From an uncultured Parasphingopyxis sp. (GTDB lineage: Bacteria > Pseudomonadota > Alphaproteobacteria > Sphingomonadales > Sphingomonadaceae), in contig CAJQMX010000306.1 in NCBI GenBank assembly GCA_905479515.1, positions 1-27,434 of the forward strand: DNA of 27,434 nucleotides, read 5' to 3'. Under the pieces are notes generated by a model. That model was given only the letters and a program-made list of their open reading frames with translations, was not told where the DNA came from and did not search any database. This document shows positions 16,163 through 24,284 of this stretch, piece after piece. The stretch's first letter is position 1. Each line of letters starts with the position of its first letter. The position numbers and the translations under genes were made by a program.

Positions 16163-17551
16163 TCAACGCGCGCCTTCCGGCCAGATAACGACGCGCACGG
16201 TTTGCAGCAAAATCAGAAGATCGAGAAACGGCGTATAATTCTTGGCGTAGTAAAGGTCATATTCCAGCTTGTGCCGCGCATCCTCCAGACTTGCGCCATA
16301 GGGATAATTGACCTGCGCCCAGCCGGTTATCCCCGGTTTCACCATATGGCGTTCGGCATAATAGGGCATCTTGGTTGCCAGATCGTCGACAAATTGTTTG
16401 CGCTCGGGACGCGGGCCGACAAAGCTCATCTCACCTTTCAGCACCGTCCAGGCCTGGGGCAATTCGTCGACCCGGATCTTGCGAATAAGCTTGCCGATAC
16501 GGGTGATGCGCGGATCATTTTCCTGCGCCCAGATCGCCTCGCCATCCTTCTCGGCATCTTCGCGCATCGAGCGCAGTTTGATGAGTTCAAACTCCTGACC
16601 GTACCGGCCAACACGCCGTTGCTTGAAGAACGCAGGGCCGCGGCTTTCCAGTTTGATCGCGATAGCAAAGAGCAGGATGATGGGAGCTGTCAGCACCAGC
16701 AGCGCCGCACTGGCCACGATGTCGAACAAGCGCTTCAACGCGCTTGAAAGACGGCGACCACTCGAAAAACCATCAGAGAAGATCAGCCAGCTCGGATTGA
16801 CGCTGTCGAGATCAACCCGGCCCGTTTCGCGTTCCAGAAAGGTCGAGAGATCATTGACATGAACCCCGGTCGTCTTGATGCGCAAAAGATCGTCGAGCGG
16901 CAGAGAATTGCGCCGCTCTTCAAGCGCCAGCACAACCTCACTCGCATTCAGCAGCACAACATGATCGGCCAGATTGTAAATCGCATCGCGGTTGATGGAC
17001 TCGCGGATTTCCTGCTGTCCGTCATTCATCGCGATATAGCCAACGACGACAAAACCGGAGCCGGAATCCTTGGCGAGTTCCTTGATCCGGTTCGCCTTGC
17101 TACCGGCACCCAGCACCACGACACGGCGTTTGAACGCCGCACCGCCAAGGGTCTTGCCAAGCAAGATCCGCATCCCGAACAGCAGCACGGTCGAAATGAT
17201 CATCGAATAGAAAAGATTGGACCGCCACAGTGACAGATCGGGCACCAGGAAGAAGACCGCCGAAAGGCAGATAATGCCAATCGATACCGCGACCAGCAGT
17301 CGGGCGAGCGCAAAGCGCAATGAATTGAGCGCCTCTACCCCGTAAACGCCTACCGCGATCATCGCGATTTCAAGCGCCACGGCAAAGGCCAGGAGCTGCG
17401 GAATCCGCTCGATCATCGGTTCGGGGGTGTCGCCGATCTGGCTCAGCCGGTATATCCAGCCGACCTCCGCCGAGATGAGCAGCAGGACAAAATCCATGAT
17501 GCCGAGCAGCAAAACTGCATTCGGCACATAATGTTTAAACAGCCTGATCAC
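16163..17551 (-). CDS. XrtA-associated polyprenyl-phosphate sugar transferase
   Basis: About 462 residues. Four to five N-terminal transmembrane helices, a Rossmann-like middle region (VVLGAGSKANRIKEL) and a C-terminal bacterial sugar transferase domain from about residue 273 (KRLFDIVASAALLVLTAP), with FELIKLRSM, RKIRVDELPQAWTVLKGEMS, FVGPRPERKQF and KPGITGWAQVNYPYG. These enzymes transfer a sugar-1-phosphate from a nucleotide sugar to undecaprenyl phosphate, the first step of exopolysaccharide repeat-unit assembly. The layout matches the XrtA/PEP-CTERM glycosyltransferase family. I chose the GTG at 17551 because MIRLFKHYVPNAVLL resembles the family's usual N-terminus; a TTG at 17599 gives 16 extra residues. 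It is first in the operon with prsK, prsR and the TPR gene. Confidence 0.88.
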   Translation of the reverse strand: MIRLFKHYVPNAVLLLGIMDFVLLLISAEVGWIYRLSQIGDTPEPMIERIPQLLAFAVALEIAMIAVGVYGVEALNSLRFALARLLVAVSIGIICLSAVFFLVPDLSLWRSNLFYSMIISTVLLFGMRILLGKTLGGAAFKRRVVVLGAGSKANRIKELAKDSGSGFVVVGYIAMNDGQQEIRESINRDAIYNLADHVVLLNASEVVLALEERRNSLPLDDLLRIKTTGVHVNDLSTFLERETGRVDLDSVNPSWLIFSDGFSSGRRLSSALKRLFDIVASAALLVLTAPIILLFAIAIKLESRGPAFFKQRRVGRYGQEFELIKLRSMREDAEKDGEAIWAQENDPRITRIGKLIRKIRVDELPQAWTVLKGEMSFVGPRPERKQFVDDLATKMPYYAERHMVKPGITGWAQVNYPYGASLEDARHKLEYDLYYAKNYTPFLDLLILLQTVRVVIWPEGAR

Positions 17552-17686
17552 GCGTGGAACGCCCGTTATTGCTTCATGAGAAGACTGTCTTAGCTGCAAA
17601 TCGTAAAGAAATCCGACACAATGGGCGCTGTCGGGATGTTTTACAGTACGGCCTTGATCGCATGCGCGGCTGGCGCGAAAATCTCT

Positions 17687-17716
17687 TTTATAAACAGCGC
17701 ATTAGAAAGCGTTAAA
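17687..17716 (-). promoter_or_regulatory. Possible promoter of the sugar transferase-prs operon
   Basis: On the minus strand TTTAAC (17711-17716) and TATAAA (17687-17692) are spaced by 18 bp in the 184-nt gap upstream of the operon. The -10 is good, the -35 poor. No sigma-54-type GG-N10-GC element was found in the same gap, so PrsR autoregulation is not supported by what I can see. Confidence 0.3.
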
Positions 17717-17735
17717 GCATGACGGAAATGTGATA

Positions 17736-18617
17736 CTAGTCGGTTCGGCTCAACACCCGCTCCGGATGCATGCCATCGACATAGCCCATAAAGGGCGGGT
17801 GAATCGAATATCCGGCCAGTTCCTGTGCACGCTGCGGCAATGTCGCCGCCTGCGCCGGTGTCATGGTCAGCGCCATATTTTCAAGCTGACGCGTCCAGCC
17901 CGGGCAATATTGCGGCGTGATAATCAAACGGGCTGCATCGGACCGGTTCGCGCCGCCGCGATGCCACAATGTGCCTTTGGTGATCATCAGCGAACCGGAC
18001 GGCATGATCGCCTTGATCGCATCGTCCCGCGCCGCCGGATCATCGTCGACATCGCGGATTTCAGTGTTGGCAAAATCGGCGGCAGTGTTTGCACCCTCAA
18101 TCGTGTTTTCCGGCCATAAATGGCTACCGGGCAGAAGTTCGGTCGCGCCATTATCCTCGGTCATCGGGTCAATCGCCCAGAAAGTGCTGACACCCCATGA
18201 TCCGCGCGGCCGATCAACCCGCAAATGGCTGTCGTCAAAATGCCAGGGCTGCACGGTCTCGCCCGGCTGGAGGTTGATGGCGAGGCAGGCGGACAACAGG
18301 CAGCTTCGGCCCAGATCGGCCTCGGCAAAAGCCAATGGCAATGGATGGGTGACAAGATCAGCAAAAACCGGCGATTTGGCGAGCATCGCATAGACGCGAT
18401 TGGATTTGAGGCCTTCGAAATCATTGCGGCCGACAACATTCTCGCCAAGATACGGTGCCAGCGCGTCGCGGAGCGCCGCTACCTCTTCCGCCGCCAGCAC
18501 ATTTTCGAAAATGATATAGCCAGCTTCATCAAACTCCGCCCGGCACTCGGCAAAGGACCGCCCGCCAAGCCAGTGGCTGATAGCCTGTTCGGACACGCCT
18601 TCGCTGCCGCGTGCCAT
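17736..18617 (-). CDS. Phytanoyl-CoA dioxygenase (PhyH) family protein
   Basis: 293 residues, probably cytoplasmic. It shows the Fe(II)/2-oxoglutarate facial triad: His126 and Asp128 in WHFDDSH, and distal His219 in LWHRGGANRSDAAR, with Arg230 placed to bind 2-oxoglutarate. SDAARLIITPQY is typical of PhyH-like enzymes, which hydroxylate acyl-CoA, fatty acyl or natural-product substrates. Its ATG follows the desaturase stop by one base (TGAAATG), so the two are one operon and plausibly modify the same lipid or acyl substrate. The exact substrate is not readable from sequence. Confidence 0.88.
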   Translation of the reverse strand: MARGSEGVSEQAISHWLGGRSFAECRAEFDEAGYIIFENVLAAEEVAALRDALAPYLGENVVGRNDFEGLKSNRVYAMLAKSPVFADLVTHPLPLAFAEADLGRSCLLSACLAINLQPGETVQPWHFDDSHLRVDRPRGSWGVSTFWAIDPMTEDNGATELLPGSHLWPENTIEGANTAADFANTEIRDVDDDPAARDDAIKAIMPSGSLMITKGTLWHRGGANRSDAARLIITPQYCPGWTRQLENMALTMTPAQAATLPQRAQELAGYSIHPPFMGYVDGMHPERVLSRTD

Positions 18618-18618
18618 T

Positions 18619-19530
18619 TCAGCCGGCCACTGGCGCTGCGTTTTCGCGCACCGCCCTGCGCAGCATCGCCGGATAGCCCTTGGTCAGCGATTTATGGCCA
18701 TCATAATAGCCGCGTTCCTTCAGCAGCCTGTGAACCCGAGGCAGATTGTATGGCGGCACGGCCGGGAAATGGTGATGCTCGCAGTGATAATTGACGTAAT
18801 TGGGCGCGAGGATGAGCCGCTCCAGCGGATTGGCCAGTGTCGTATGGGTATTTTCGCGCGGGTCGAGGCTCGTCCTGTCGCTGGCGACGCCATGCTCGCC
18901 GACATTCCTGATTCGCGTGATGGCTGGATAGAGGAACAGCTCGGCAGCCCACCACATCGCATAGGCCCAGGGCGCACCAACGGCGAACAGGATGCCGAAC
19001 AGCACGATATGGAATGTCAGCCAGGGAAGATGTTTGGGCAGGCGGAAATTCTTGATCTTCAGCCAGGTGTCGCGAATCCCGGTCCGGCCCGTCAGGTCGC
19101 GCATCATTTTCCGGCGGAAACTGTCCCGCGGGACGGGATAGTTGCGGACCAGCCCGATATCCGGATCCTTTTCGGTACCGGCATATTGATGATGCTTCAG
19201 ATGATAGGCGCGATAGGCATAATGCGAGACATTGAGCGCGGCATTGGCCAGCCAGTGACCGACAATTTCATTCGCTCGGCGGCTCTTGAAAAATGCGTGA
19301 TGGGCGCAATCATGGCCGATTACGACAAGGCCAAGCACGCGCCCGGCGATCACGATCGTTCCAAGGATAATCGTCAGCGGATTGGGCCAGATTATGGCCA
19401 CAGCAAATGCCGCGGCCAATATCGCAAAATTGCCGAGTAGGATCGCCGCCGCCTTCACATCGGACGGCCTGAGCAGCACGCGCAGCTCATCCTTGGTAAC
19501 GGCATCGGAAAGGCTTACGCTATTCGGCAT
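18619..19530 (-). CDS. Membrane fatty-acid desaturase
   Basis: 303 residues. Three histidine boxes of membrane di-iron desaturases are present: HDCAHH near residue 73, HLKHHQY near 109 and HCEHHHFP near 258, separated by paired transmembrane segments in the usual order. The ATG at 19530 has an AAGGAG ribosome binding site. It introduces a double bond into, or oxidises, an acyl chain using O2 and an electron donor not encoded here. It is co-transcribed with the PhyH-like gene downstream and divergent from a PaaX-like regulator 66 bp away, suggesting regulated lipid modification. Other members of this fold act on carotenoids or small acyl derivatives, so a fatty-acid substrate is likely but not proven. 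Confidence 0.88.
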   Translation of the reverse strand: MPNSVSLSDAVTKDELRVLLRPSDVKAAAILLGNFAILAAAFAVAIIWPNPLTIILGTIVIAGRVLGLVVIGHDCAHHAFFKSRRANEIVGHWLANAALNVSHYAYRAYHLKHHQYAGTEKDPDIGLVRNYPVPRDSFRRKMMRDLTGRTGIRDTWLKIKNFRLPKHLPWLTFHIVLFGILFAVGAPWAYAMWWAAELFLYPAITRIRNVGEHGVASDRTSLDPRENTHTTLANPLERLILAPNYVNYHCEHHHFPAVPPYNLPRVHRLLKERGYYDGHKSLTKGYPAMLRRAVRENAAPVAG

Positions 19531-19596
19531 TACAGGCTCCTTGCGCAGAACACCTTGCTACGCATCGTGATTGTTTGTAACGGAATTATGCATATT

Positions 19597-20418
19597 ATGT
19601 CAAACACTGTTTCATTTGAAGCGCCGGACACCGGCGAGATGACGGGTCGGGGCCTGATCCTCTCGCTGATGAACGCCATTGGTACGCGCCAGATGACGGC
19701 GGCGCGGTTCGTCGCCGCGGGCACTGCGTTTGGCATCGAAGATAGCGCCATGCGAATGGCGGCGACCCGCCTCACCCGGGAAGGCCTGCTCGAAAGCGCA
19801 GGGCGCGGGCTTTATGTGTCGGGCCCGGGATCACGGCCATTGCGCGATCAGGCGCGCGGCTGGCGCACGGTGCATGAGCAGATCAGAGAATGGGATGGCG
19901 GCTGGCTGGCCGTGCCCGCCGGGAATCTTGGCCGCACCGACCGCAAACAGCTCGCTGCGCGGTCACAGGCACTCAAGCTCCATGGTTTCGCCGAAGCTGA
20001 ACCCGATCTGTGGGTGCGGCCTGACAATCTCACCATCGCACTGCCAGCCTTGCGCCGCGAGTTGATCGCGATCGGTCTCGACGACAAGGCGATGTTGTTC
20101 GCGCTCACCGACTATGCCGCGCCCGATGAAATGGATTTTCAAACCCTGTGGGATGTTGACGCCCTGCAGGCCCGTTATGCAGAGGCGCTGGCGACGCTCG
20201 AGATGAGCAATGCGCGGATCGACACGCTGCCTCTGGCCGAGGCCGCCCGCGAAACCCTGTCGCTTGGCCAGGCAGCAATCCGCCTCATCAACCTCGATCC
20301 ACTGCTGCCCGATGCGATGGTCGATGGGGCGCTGCGTGATCGGCTGGTCGACGAGATGAAAATCTATGATGATCGCGGCCAGAAAATCTGGAGCCGCTAT
20401 TATCGGGAAGCCTGTTAA
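19597..20418 (+). CDS. PaaX-like transcriptional regulator
   Basis: About 273 residues. An N-terminal winged-helix region (GRGLILSLMNAIG, SAMRMAATRLTREGLLESAGRGLYVSGPG) is followed by a RxxHEQIREWDGGWLAVPAGN segment and an alpha-helical C-terminal half. This is the arrangement of PaaX-type repressors, which sense CoA thioesters such as phenylacetyl-CoA. There are no phenylacetate genes nearby. The gene is divergent from the desaturase-PhyH operon, so control of that operon in response to an acyl-CoA is the natural inference. ATG 19597 and ATG 19588 are both possible; the GGAA at 19582-19585 is better spaced for 19597. A TGTTTG...CAAACA inverted pair (19572-19577, 19601-19606) spans the start and might be an operator. 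Confidence 0.72.
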   Translation: MSNTVSFEAPDTGEMTGRGLILSLMNAIGTRQMTAARFVAAGTAFGIEDSAMRMAATRLTREGLLESAGRGLYVSGPGSRPLRDQARGWRTVHEQIREWDGGWLAVPAGNLGRTDRKQLAARSQALKLHGFAEAEPDLWVRPDNLTIALPALRRELIAIGLDDKAMLFALTDYAAPDEMDFQTLWDVDALQARYAEALATLEMSNARIDTLPLAEAARETLSLGQAAIRLINLDPLLPDAMVDGALRDRLVDEMKIYDDRGQKIWSRYYREAC

Positions 20419-20457
20419 CGGCTTTCGCGCACTGCGCGAACGCGCCATAAGGCCCGC

Positions 20458-21516
20458 ATGACGACACCATCCATCACACCCGTTATCCTGACCGGTGGCA
20501 GCGGCACCCGCCTTTGGCCCATGTCGCGCGCAGCGCGGCCCAAACAGTTTCTGAAGCTGACGGGCGAAACGACATTGCTTGAGCAGACGATTGCGCGGGT
20601 CACAGGCCCGCATTTTGCAGACCCCCTGCTCGTCGGCGGCGCGGCGCAGGAAGATATCCTGCAGCTTTTGGCGGGCAGCGATGCGGCCATCATCCTTGAG
20701 CCGGAAGCGCGTAACACGGCCCCTGCCATCGCGCTTGCCGCGCTCCTCCTGCCGCCCGAAACCCCTATGCTGGTCATGCCGAGCGATCATGTCATCGCGG
20801 ATGTCGCCGCCTTTGAAGCGGCAGTGTCACGGGCGGCTTCGCTGGCCGAGGATGGCTGGCTCGTAACCTTCGGCATCACACCAACCGGCCCGGAAACCGG
20901 CTATGGCTATATCCAGCAGGGCGAGGCGCTTGGCGATCATGGCTTCCGTGCAGCCCGTTTTGTCGAAAAGCCGGATCGGGAAACCGCACAGGGCTTTCTG
21001 GATGCTGGCGGCTATCACTGGAATGGCGGCATTTTCCTGTTCACCGCTGGCCGCTATCTTGAAGCCCTTGGGAACCACGCGCCCGAAATACTCGCCGCAG
21101 CACGCGCGGCCTATGATGCCGGGCACCGCGACGGCGCGGTCCACCGGCCCGGTGCATCCGCCTTTGCAGCCGCACCCGGCATCTCCATCGACTATGCGGT
21201 GATGGAAAAGGACGAACGGGTTGCCATTGTGCCGGTTTCGATGGGCTGGTCTGATGTCGGAAGCTGGGACGCGCTGCACGAGATTTCAGCACAGGATGAC
21301 CGCGGCAATGCGCTGTCTGGCGACATATTGGCGATAGACACGGCGAACAGCCTGATCCGCTCGGATGGCCCGAAGGTCACCGCCATCGGGGTTGAGGATC
21401 TGATCATCGTCGCGACGAAAGACACGGTTCTCGTCATGCCGCGCGGCGAAAGCCAGCGGGTCAAAGAGGTTGTCGAACGGTTGAAAGGCGATCCGGCAGG
21501 GAAGGATTATCTATGA
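20458..21516 (+). CDS. manC: Mannose-1-phosphate guanylyltransferase
   Basis: 352 residues. The nucleotidyltransferase signature GGSGTRLWPMSRAARPKQFLKL opens the protein, followed by EPEARNTAPAIALAA, VMPSDHVI, FVEKPDRETAQ, WNGGIFLF, IDYAVMEK and GWSDVGSWDAL, all diagnostic of GDP-mannose pyrophosphorylase. The enzyme makes GDP-mannose from GTP and mannose-1-phosphate for polysaccharide and glycolipid synthesis. It ends where the nucleotidyltransferase part ends; the C-terminal cupin phosphomannose-isomerase domain of the bifunctional 470-480-residue enzymes is absent, so PMI must be supplied elsewhere. An AAGG lies upstream of the start. The stop overlaps the aldo/keto reductase start (ATGA). 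Confidence 0.92.
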   Translation: MTTPSITPVILTGGSGTRLWPMSRAARPKQFLKLTGETTLLEQTIARVTGPHFADPLLVGGAAQEDILQLLAGSDAAIILEPEARNTAPAIALAALLLPPETPMLVMPSDHVIADVAAFEAAVSRAASLAEDGWLVTFGITPTGPETGYGYIQQGEALGDHGFRAARFVEKPDRETAQGFLDAGGYHWNGGIFLFTAGRYLEALGNHAPEILAAARAAYDAGHRDGAVHRPGASAFAAAPGISIDYAVMEKDERVAIVPVSMGWSDVGSWDALHEISAQDDRGNALSGDILAIDTANSLIRSDGPKVTAIGVEDLIIVATKDTVLVMPRGESQRVKEVVERLKGDPAGKDYL

Positions 21517-22466
21517 GCAAGATGCGCGCCCTTGGATCCAGCGGCCTCCTGACGCCGCCTCTCGTGCTTGGCGGCAATGTTTTTGGCTGGACTGCCAAGG
21601 GCGACACAGCCTTCGATATTCTCGACGCTTTCATCGCAGGCGGCGGCACAATGATCGACACTGCCGACGTCTATTCGGTGTGGATCCCGGGGCATAAGGG
21701 CGGCGAGTCTGAAACCGTACTTGGCGAATGGCTGGCAAAACGCGGCAGGCGCGATGACGTGCTTATTGCAACCAAGGTCGGCATGTTGCCGGGTGAAGGC
21801 GGCGAAGGATTGAAGCCCGCGCGAATCGCGGCTGCTGTTGAAGCCTCACTCACACGGCTCCAGACCGATTATATCGATCTCTATTTCGCGCATCAGGACG
21901 ATGCAGGCACGCCGCTCGAAGAGGTTCTCGAAGCCTTTGGGAAGCTCATCGATGCTGGCAAGGTCCGTTCTATCGGTGCGTCCAATTATGAAGCGCCGCG
22001 TTTGGCCGAGGCGCTGGATATCAGCGCCGCCAATGGCCTTCCCGCCTATTCGGTGCTCCAGCCCGAACTGCATTTGATGAACCGCGACCGTTTTGAGGGT
22101 GAACTTCAACAGCTTTGCATCGAGCGCGATATCGGCGTCATACCCTATTTCGCGCTGGCGTCCGGGTTTCTCACCGGCAAATATCGCGGAGAGGAAGACA
22201 AGAGCAAAAGCCTGCGCGGCATGCGGATGGACCAATATATGAATGATCGCGGCAATGCCGTGCTTAGCGCCATGGATGCGGTTGCCGAGGAGACCGGCGC
22301 GAGCCTCGCCCAGATAGCGCTCGCCTGGAACGCGACGCAGCCCGGCGTTACGGCCCCGATTGCGAGCGCGACGAGCGTAGCGCAACTTGAGGAATTGATG
22401 GGATCTCTGGAGCTGACGCTGAGCGACGCGCAGCTTGCCAGCCTCGACGCCGCTTCAAAGAGCTAG
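21513..22466 (+). CDS. Aldo/keto reductase
   Basis: 317 residues, a TIM-barrel NADPH-dependent oxidoreductase. The catalytic tetrad is visible as Asp49 and Tyr54 (MIDTADVYS), Lys88 (IATKVGM) and His127 (LYFAHQDD), with the family phrase GKVRSIGASNYEAPRLAEAL and a C-terminal cofactor-binding region (PIASATSVAQLEEL). It starts inside the manC stop (4-nt ATGA overlap) with AAGGA within the end of manC, so its translation is coupled to GDP-mannose synthesis. Whether it acts on a sugar aldehyde or is a general detoxification reductase cannot be told from sequence. Confidence 0.9.
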   Translation: MSKMRALGSSGLLTPPLVLGGNVFGWTAKGDTAFDILDAFIAGGGTMIDTADVYSVWIPGHKGGESETVLGEWLAKRGRRDDVLIATKVGMLPGEGGEGLKPARIAAAVEASLTRLQTDYIDLYFAHQDDAGTPLEEVLEAFGKLIDAGKVRSIGASNYEAPRLAEALDISAANGLPAYSVLQPELHLMNRDRFEGELQQLCIERDIGVIPYFALASGFLTGKYRGEEDKSKSLRGMRMDQYMNDRGNAVLSAMDAVAEETGASLAQIALAWNATQPGVTAPIASATSVAQLEELMGSLELTLSDAQLASLDAASKS

Positions 22467-23854
22467 TCCCCCGCAAAGGCAAAGGGCGTGATTGCGCGCT
22501 CGCGTTCGTTGATGAGCAGGGCTCGGCCAATAGGCGGCGCACTTCTTTGCGGGCAGTCAGCGCGCGTACACTGACGGCAACCAAGGCCGATCGGCGCGGC
22601 ATCGCCACCGACGAGATCAAAGCCGCGCGCATCGATTAGCGGCGCGGCATGCTCGGCGGCAAGACCGAGGCCGATGGCAAATTCCGCCCGGATTCCACTC
22701 GGCGCGCGGCTCACGGGGTGAACCATGCGCGATATGGTGAACCAGCGGCTGCCATCCTCCAGCGCGACCAGCTGACGGGTGGATTCTCCCGGTCGGTCGA
22801 ACGCCCGGTGAATATGCCAGAGCGGGCAGAAGTTAGCCGATTCCACAAGCGGCGATCCGCTCGCCCCGGCATAGCGTTTGGACACCATACCCGTCCGGTC
22901 GATGCGCAGCATGAAGAAGGGCAGGCCGCGTTCGCCAACCCGTTGCAATGTTGTCAGCCGGTGCGCCACCTGTTCGAACCCGGCCCCGAAACGACGCTGC
23001 AGCAGCTCGAAATCATAACCGCTGGCTTCGCAGGCTTTGAGAAACCGGCCATAAGGCATCATAAGGGCCGCCGCGAAATAGCCCGACAGGTGACGGTGAT
23101 AGAAGCGGGCCTGAACGGAATCGAGAAATTCCGCACCGGCGACGAGCGCTTCAATTTCCGCCTTGGCTTCGATCTGGGCGAGCTGGAACCCGGCCTGAAA
23201 GGTGCGCGATGCCTGATCCAGCATTTCGGACAACTGCAATTGGCGCGCATGGAGATCAAGGCGCCGAAGCCGGTCCGGCATCACCTCAGCTGGCAGGATG
23301 CGGATCGTAAGCTGGTGCTTGCTGCGCAGCCGCTCGGCAATCGCGCCATACAGGTCACCCGCGCCCAGCCGAAGTTCATCGGCCAGCGTTTCGGCCTGTC
23401 CATCAAGATCGGCATAATGGTTCTTCCACCGCTCAATTTCGCGGCGGACCGGGATCACGGGATCGCCGGCATCGGGGCGGGCTTCACCGCCGCCCTGCGT
23501 CATCCGGTCAAAGGCACGGGCAAAGGCTTCCGCACCGCCAGGCGAAGCCGCCAGCCATTCGTGCAGCTCGTTACGGTCAACATCCAGGTCCGCGAACAGG
23601 GGATCGGCGAGCCGCCGCCGCAGCCCGTCTTCCCCGCCGCCGGGCTCATCATCGGAAAGGCTGCGCGTGTCGAAATCAAACCGATCGGCCAGCCGGAGCA
23701 GCAGGGTTGCCGACAGGGGGCGTTGATTGCGCTCGATCAGGTTCAGATAGCTGGGTGAGATATCGAGCATCTCCGCCATCGCCGCCTGGGTCAGCCCGGC
23801 TTGGCGGCGCAGGCGCTTGATCCGGTGTCCGGCAAAAAGTTTGGCATCAGCCAT
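22463..23854 (-). CDS. ScfR/RamB-type XRE regulator with IrrE-like domain
   Basis: 463 residues from an ATG at 23854; the frame is open to 24004, but the extra 50 residues do not fit the family. An N-terminal XRE helix-turn-helix (about 8-62, RIKRLRRQAGLTQAAMAEML) is followed by an IrrE/ImmA-like domain and a C-terminal DUF2083-type region with Cys426, Cys429 and Cys434 (CRQCTRADC), a possible metal site. The zinc-protease motif HExxH of active IrrE domains is absent; the corresponding stretch reads YHRHLSGYFAAALMMP (about 252-267), so this is a sensor, not a peptidase. Members of this group control short-chain acyl-CoA, propionate or acetate metabolism. No such genes are adjacent, so its regulon lies elsewhere. 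Its stop shares a CTAG with the convergent reductase gene. Confidence 0.85.
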   Translation of the reverse strand: MADAKLFAGHRIKRLRRQAGLTQAAMAEMLDISPSYLNLIERNQRPLSATLLLRLADRFDFDTRSLSDDEPGGGEDGLRRRLADPLFADLDVDRNELHEWLAASPGGAEAFARAFDRMTQGGGEARPDAGDPVIPVRREIERWKNHYADLDGQAETLADELRLGAGDLYGAIAERLRSKHQLTIRILPAEVMPDRLRRLDLHARQLQLSEMLDQASRTFQAGFQLAQIEAKAEIEALVAGAEFLDSVQARFYHRHLSGYFAAALMMPYGRFLKACEASGYDFELLQRRFGAGFEQVAHRLTTLQRVGERGLPFFMLRIDRTGMVSKRYAGASGSPLVESANFCPLWHIHRAFDRPGESTRQLVALEDGSRWFTISRMVHPVSRAPSGIRAEFAIGLGLAAEHAAPLIDARGFDLVGGDAAPIGLGCRQCTRADCPQRSAPPIGRALLINERERAITPFAFAGD

Positions 23855-24089
23855 GGTTCGTCCGTCGCTCCAGCGTCTGTCATCATTGTCATCGGGACCG
23901 CATAGCCATCCGGTCTCGGGCTTGTTTGTCACAATCTTTACAACAGGACAACATCTTGCGGCGCGAAACCGACTATCGCACCCGATTTCTGCCTTCCGAG
24001 GCATGGGCAGCGCGTGCCGAACTGGCTACACAAAGTCCCTGAAGCAAGGCGCTATCCAGTTTTTCCGGGCCGCACATGCGTGTAAAGGA

Positions 24090-24118
24090 TTGACTGCAGC
24101 GGCGACTTACCACGAATT
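24090..24118 (+). promoter_or_regulatory. Candidate promoter for an intergenic RNA
   Basis: TTGACT at 24090-24095, 17 bp, then CGAATT at 24113-24118 (or GAATTT one base on). The -35 is close to the alphaproteobacterial TTGAC consensus; the -10 is weak. It would start transcription near 24121-24126, just before the hairpin series. Confidence 0.35.
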
Positions 24119-24156
24119 TCTACGGGCGGAATTTCGCCCTGAAAAACGAGCTTACT

Positions 24157-24187
24157 GGTGGGGGCAGGTGCCCCCATCCTTTTTATT
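24157..24187 (+). terminator. Intrinsic-terminator-like hairpin 1
   Basis: A 9-bp stem with a GGGGGC/GCCCCC core, AGGT loop, then CTTTTTATT. On the minus strand no T-run follows, so it acts, if at all, on plus-strand transcripts. Confidence 0.65.
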
Positions 24188-24246
24188 CCATCCTTGGGAG
24201 AGGATGCCGCCCCCAAGAATATCAAGCTTTTCCTGGGGAGGAGAAG

Positions 24247-24284
24247 AAACGCCCGTCCGGTGAAAACCAGGCGGGCGTTTTCTT
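24247..24284 (+). terminator. Intrinsic-terminator-like hairpin 2
   Basis: AAACGCCCG (24247-24255) pairs with CGGGCGTTT (24272-24280). Inside, CCGGT and ACCAGG continue the helix around a bulge and close on a GAAA tetraloop. TTTTCTT follows on the plus strand. The minus strand gives a weaker TTTCTTC tail, so some bidirectional activity is possible. Confidence 0.7.

Noticed and set aside
17600..17735. A sigma-54 promoter ahead of the sugar transferase-prs operon
   Set aside because: I looked for GG-N10-GC elements on both strands of this gap and found none with acceptable flanks.
20424..20440. TTCGCGC-act-GCGCGAA palindrome between the PaaX-like gene and manC as a terminator
   Set aside because: A perfect 7-bp stem but with no T-run on either strand, so termination is not supported; it may be just a GC-rich chance palindrome.
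23924..23952. TTGTC...GACAA pair upstream of the ScfR-type gene as a defined operator
   Set aside because: Arms of only 5 bp around 16 bp; could easily be chance. Mentioned only as a weak possibility.
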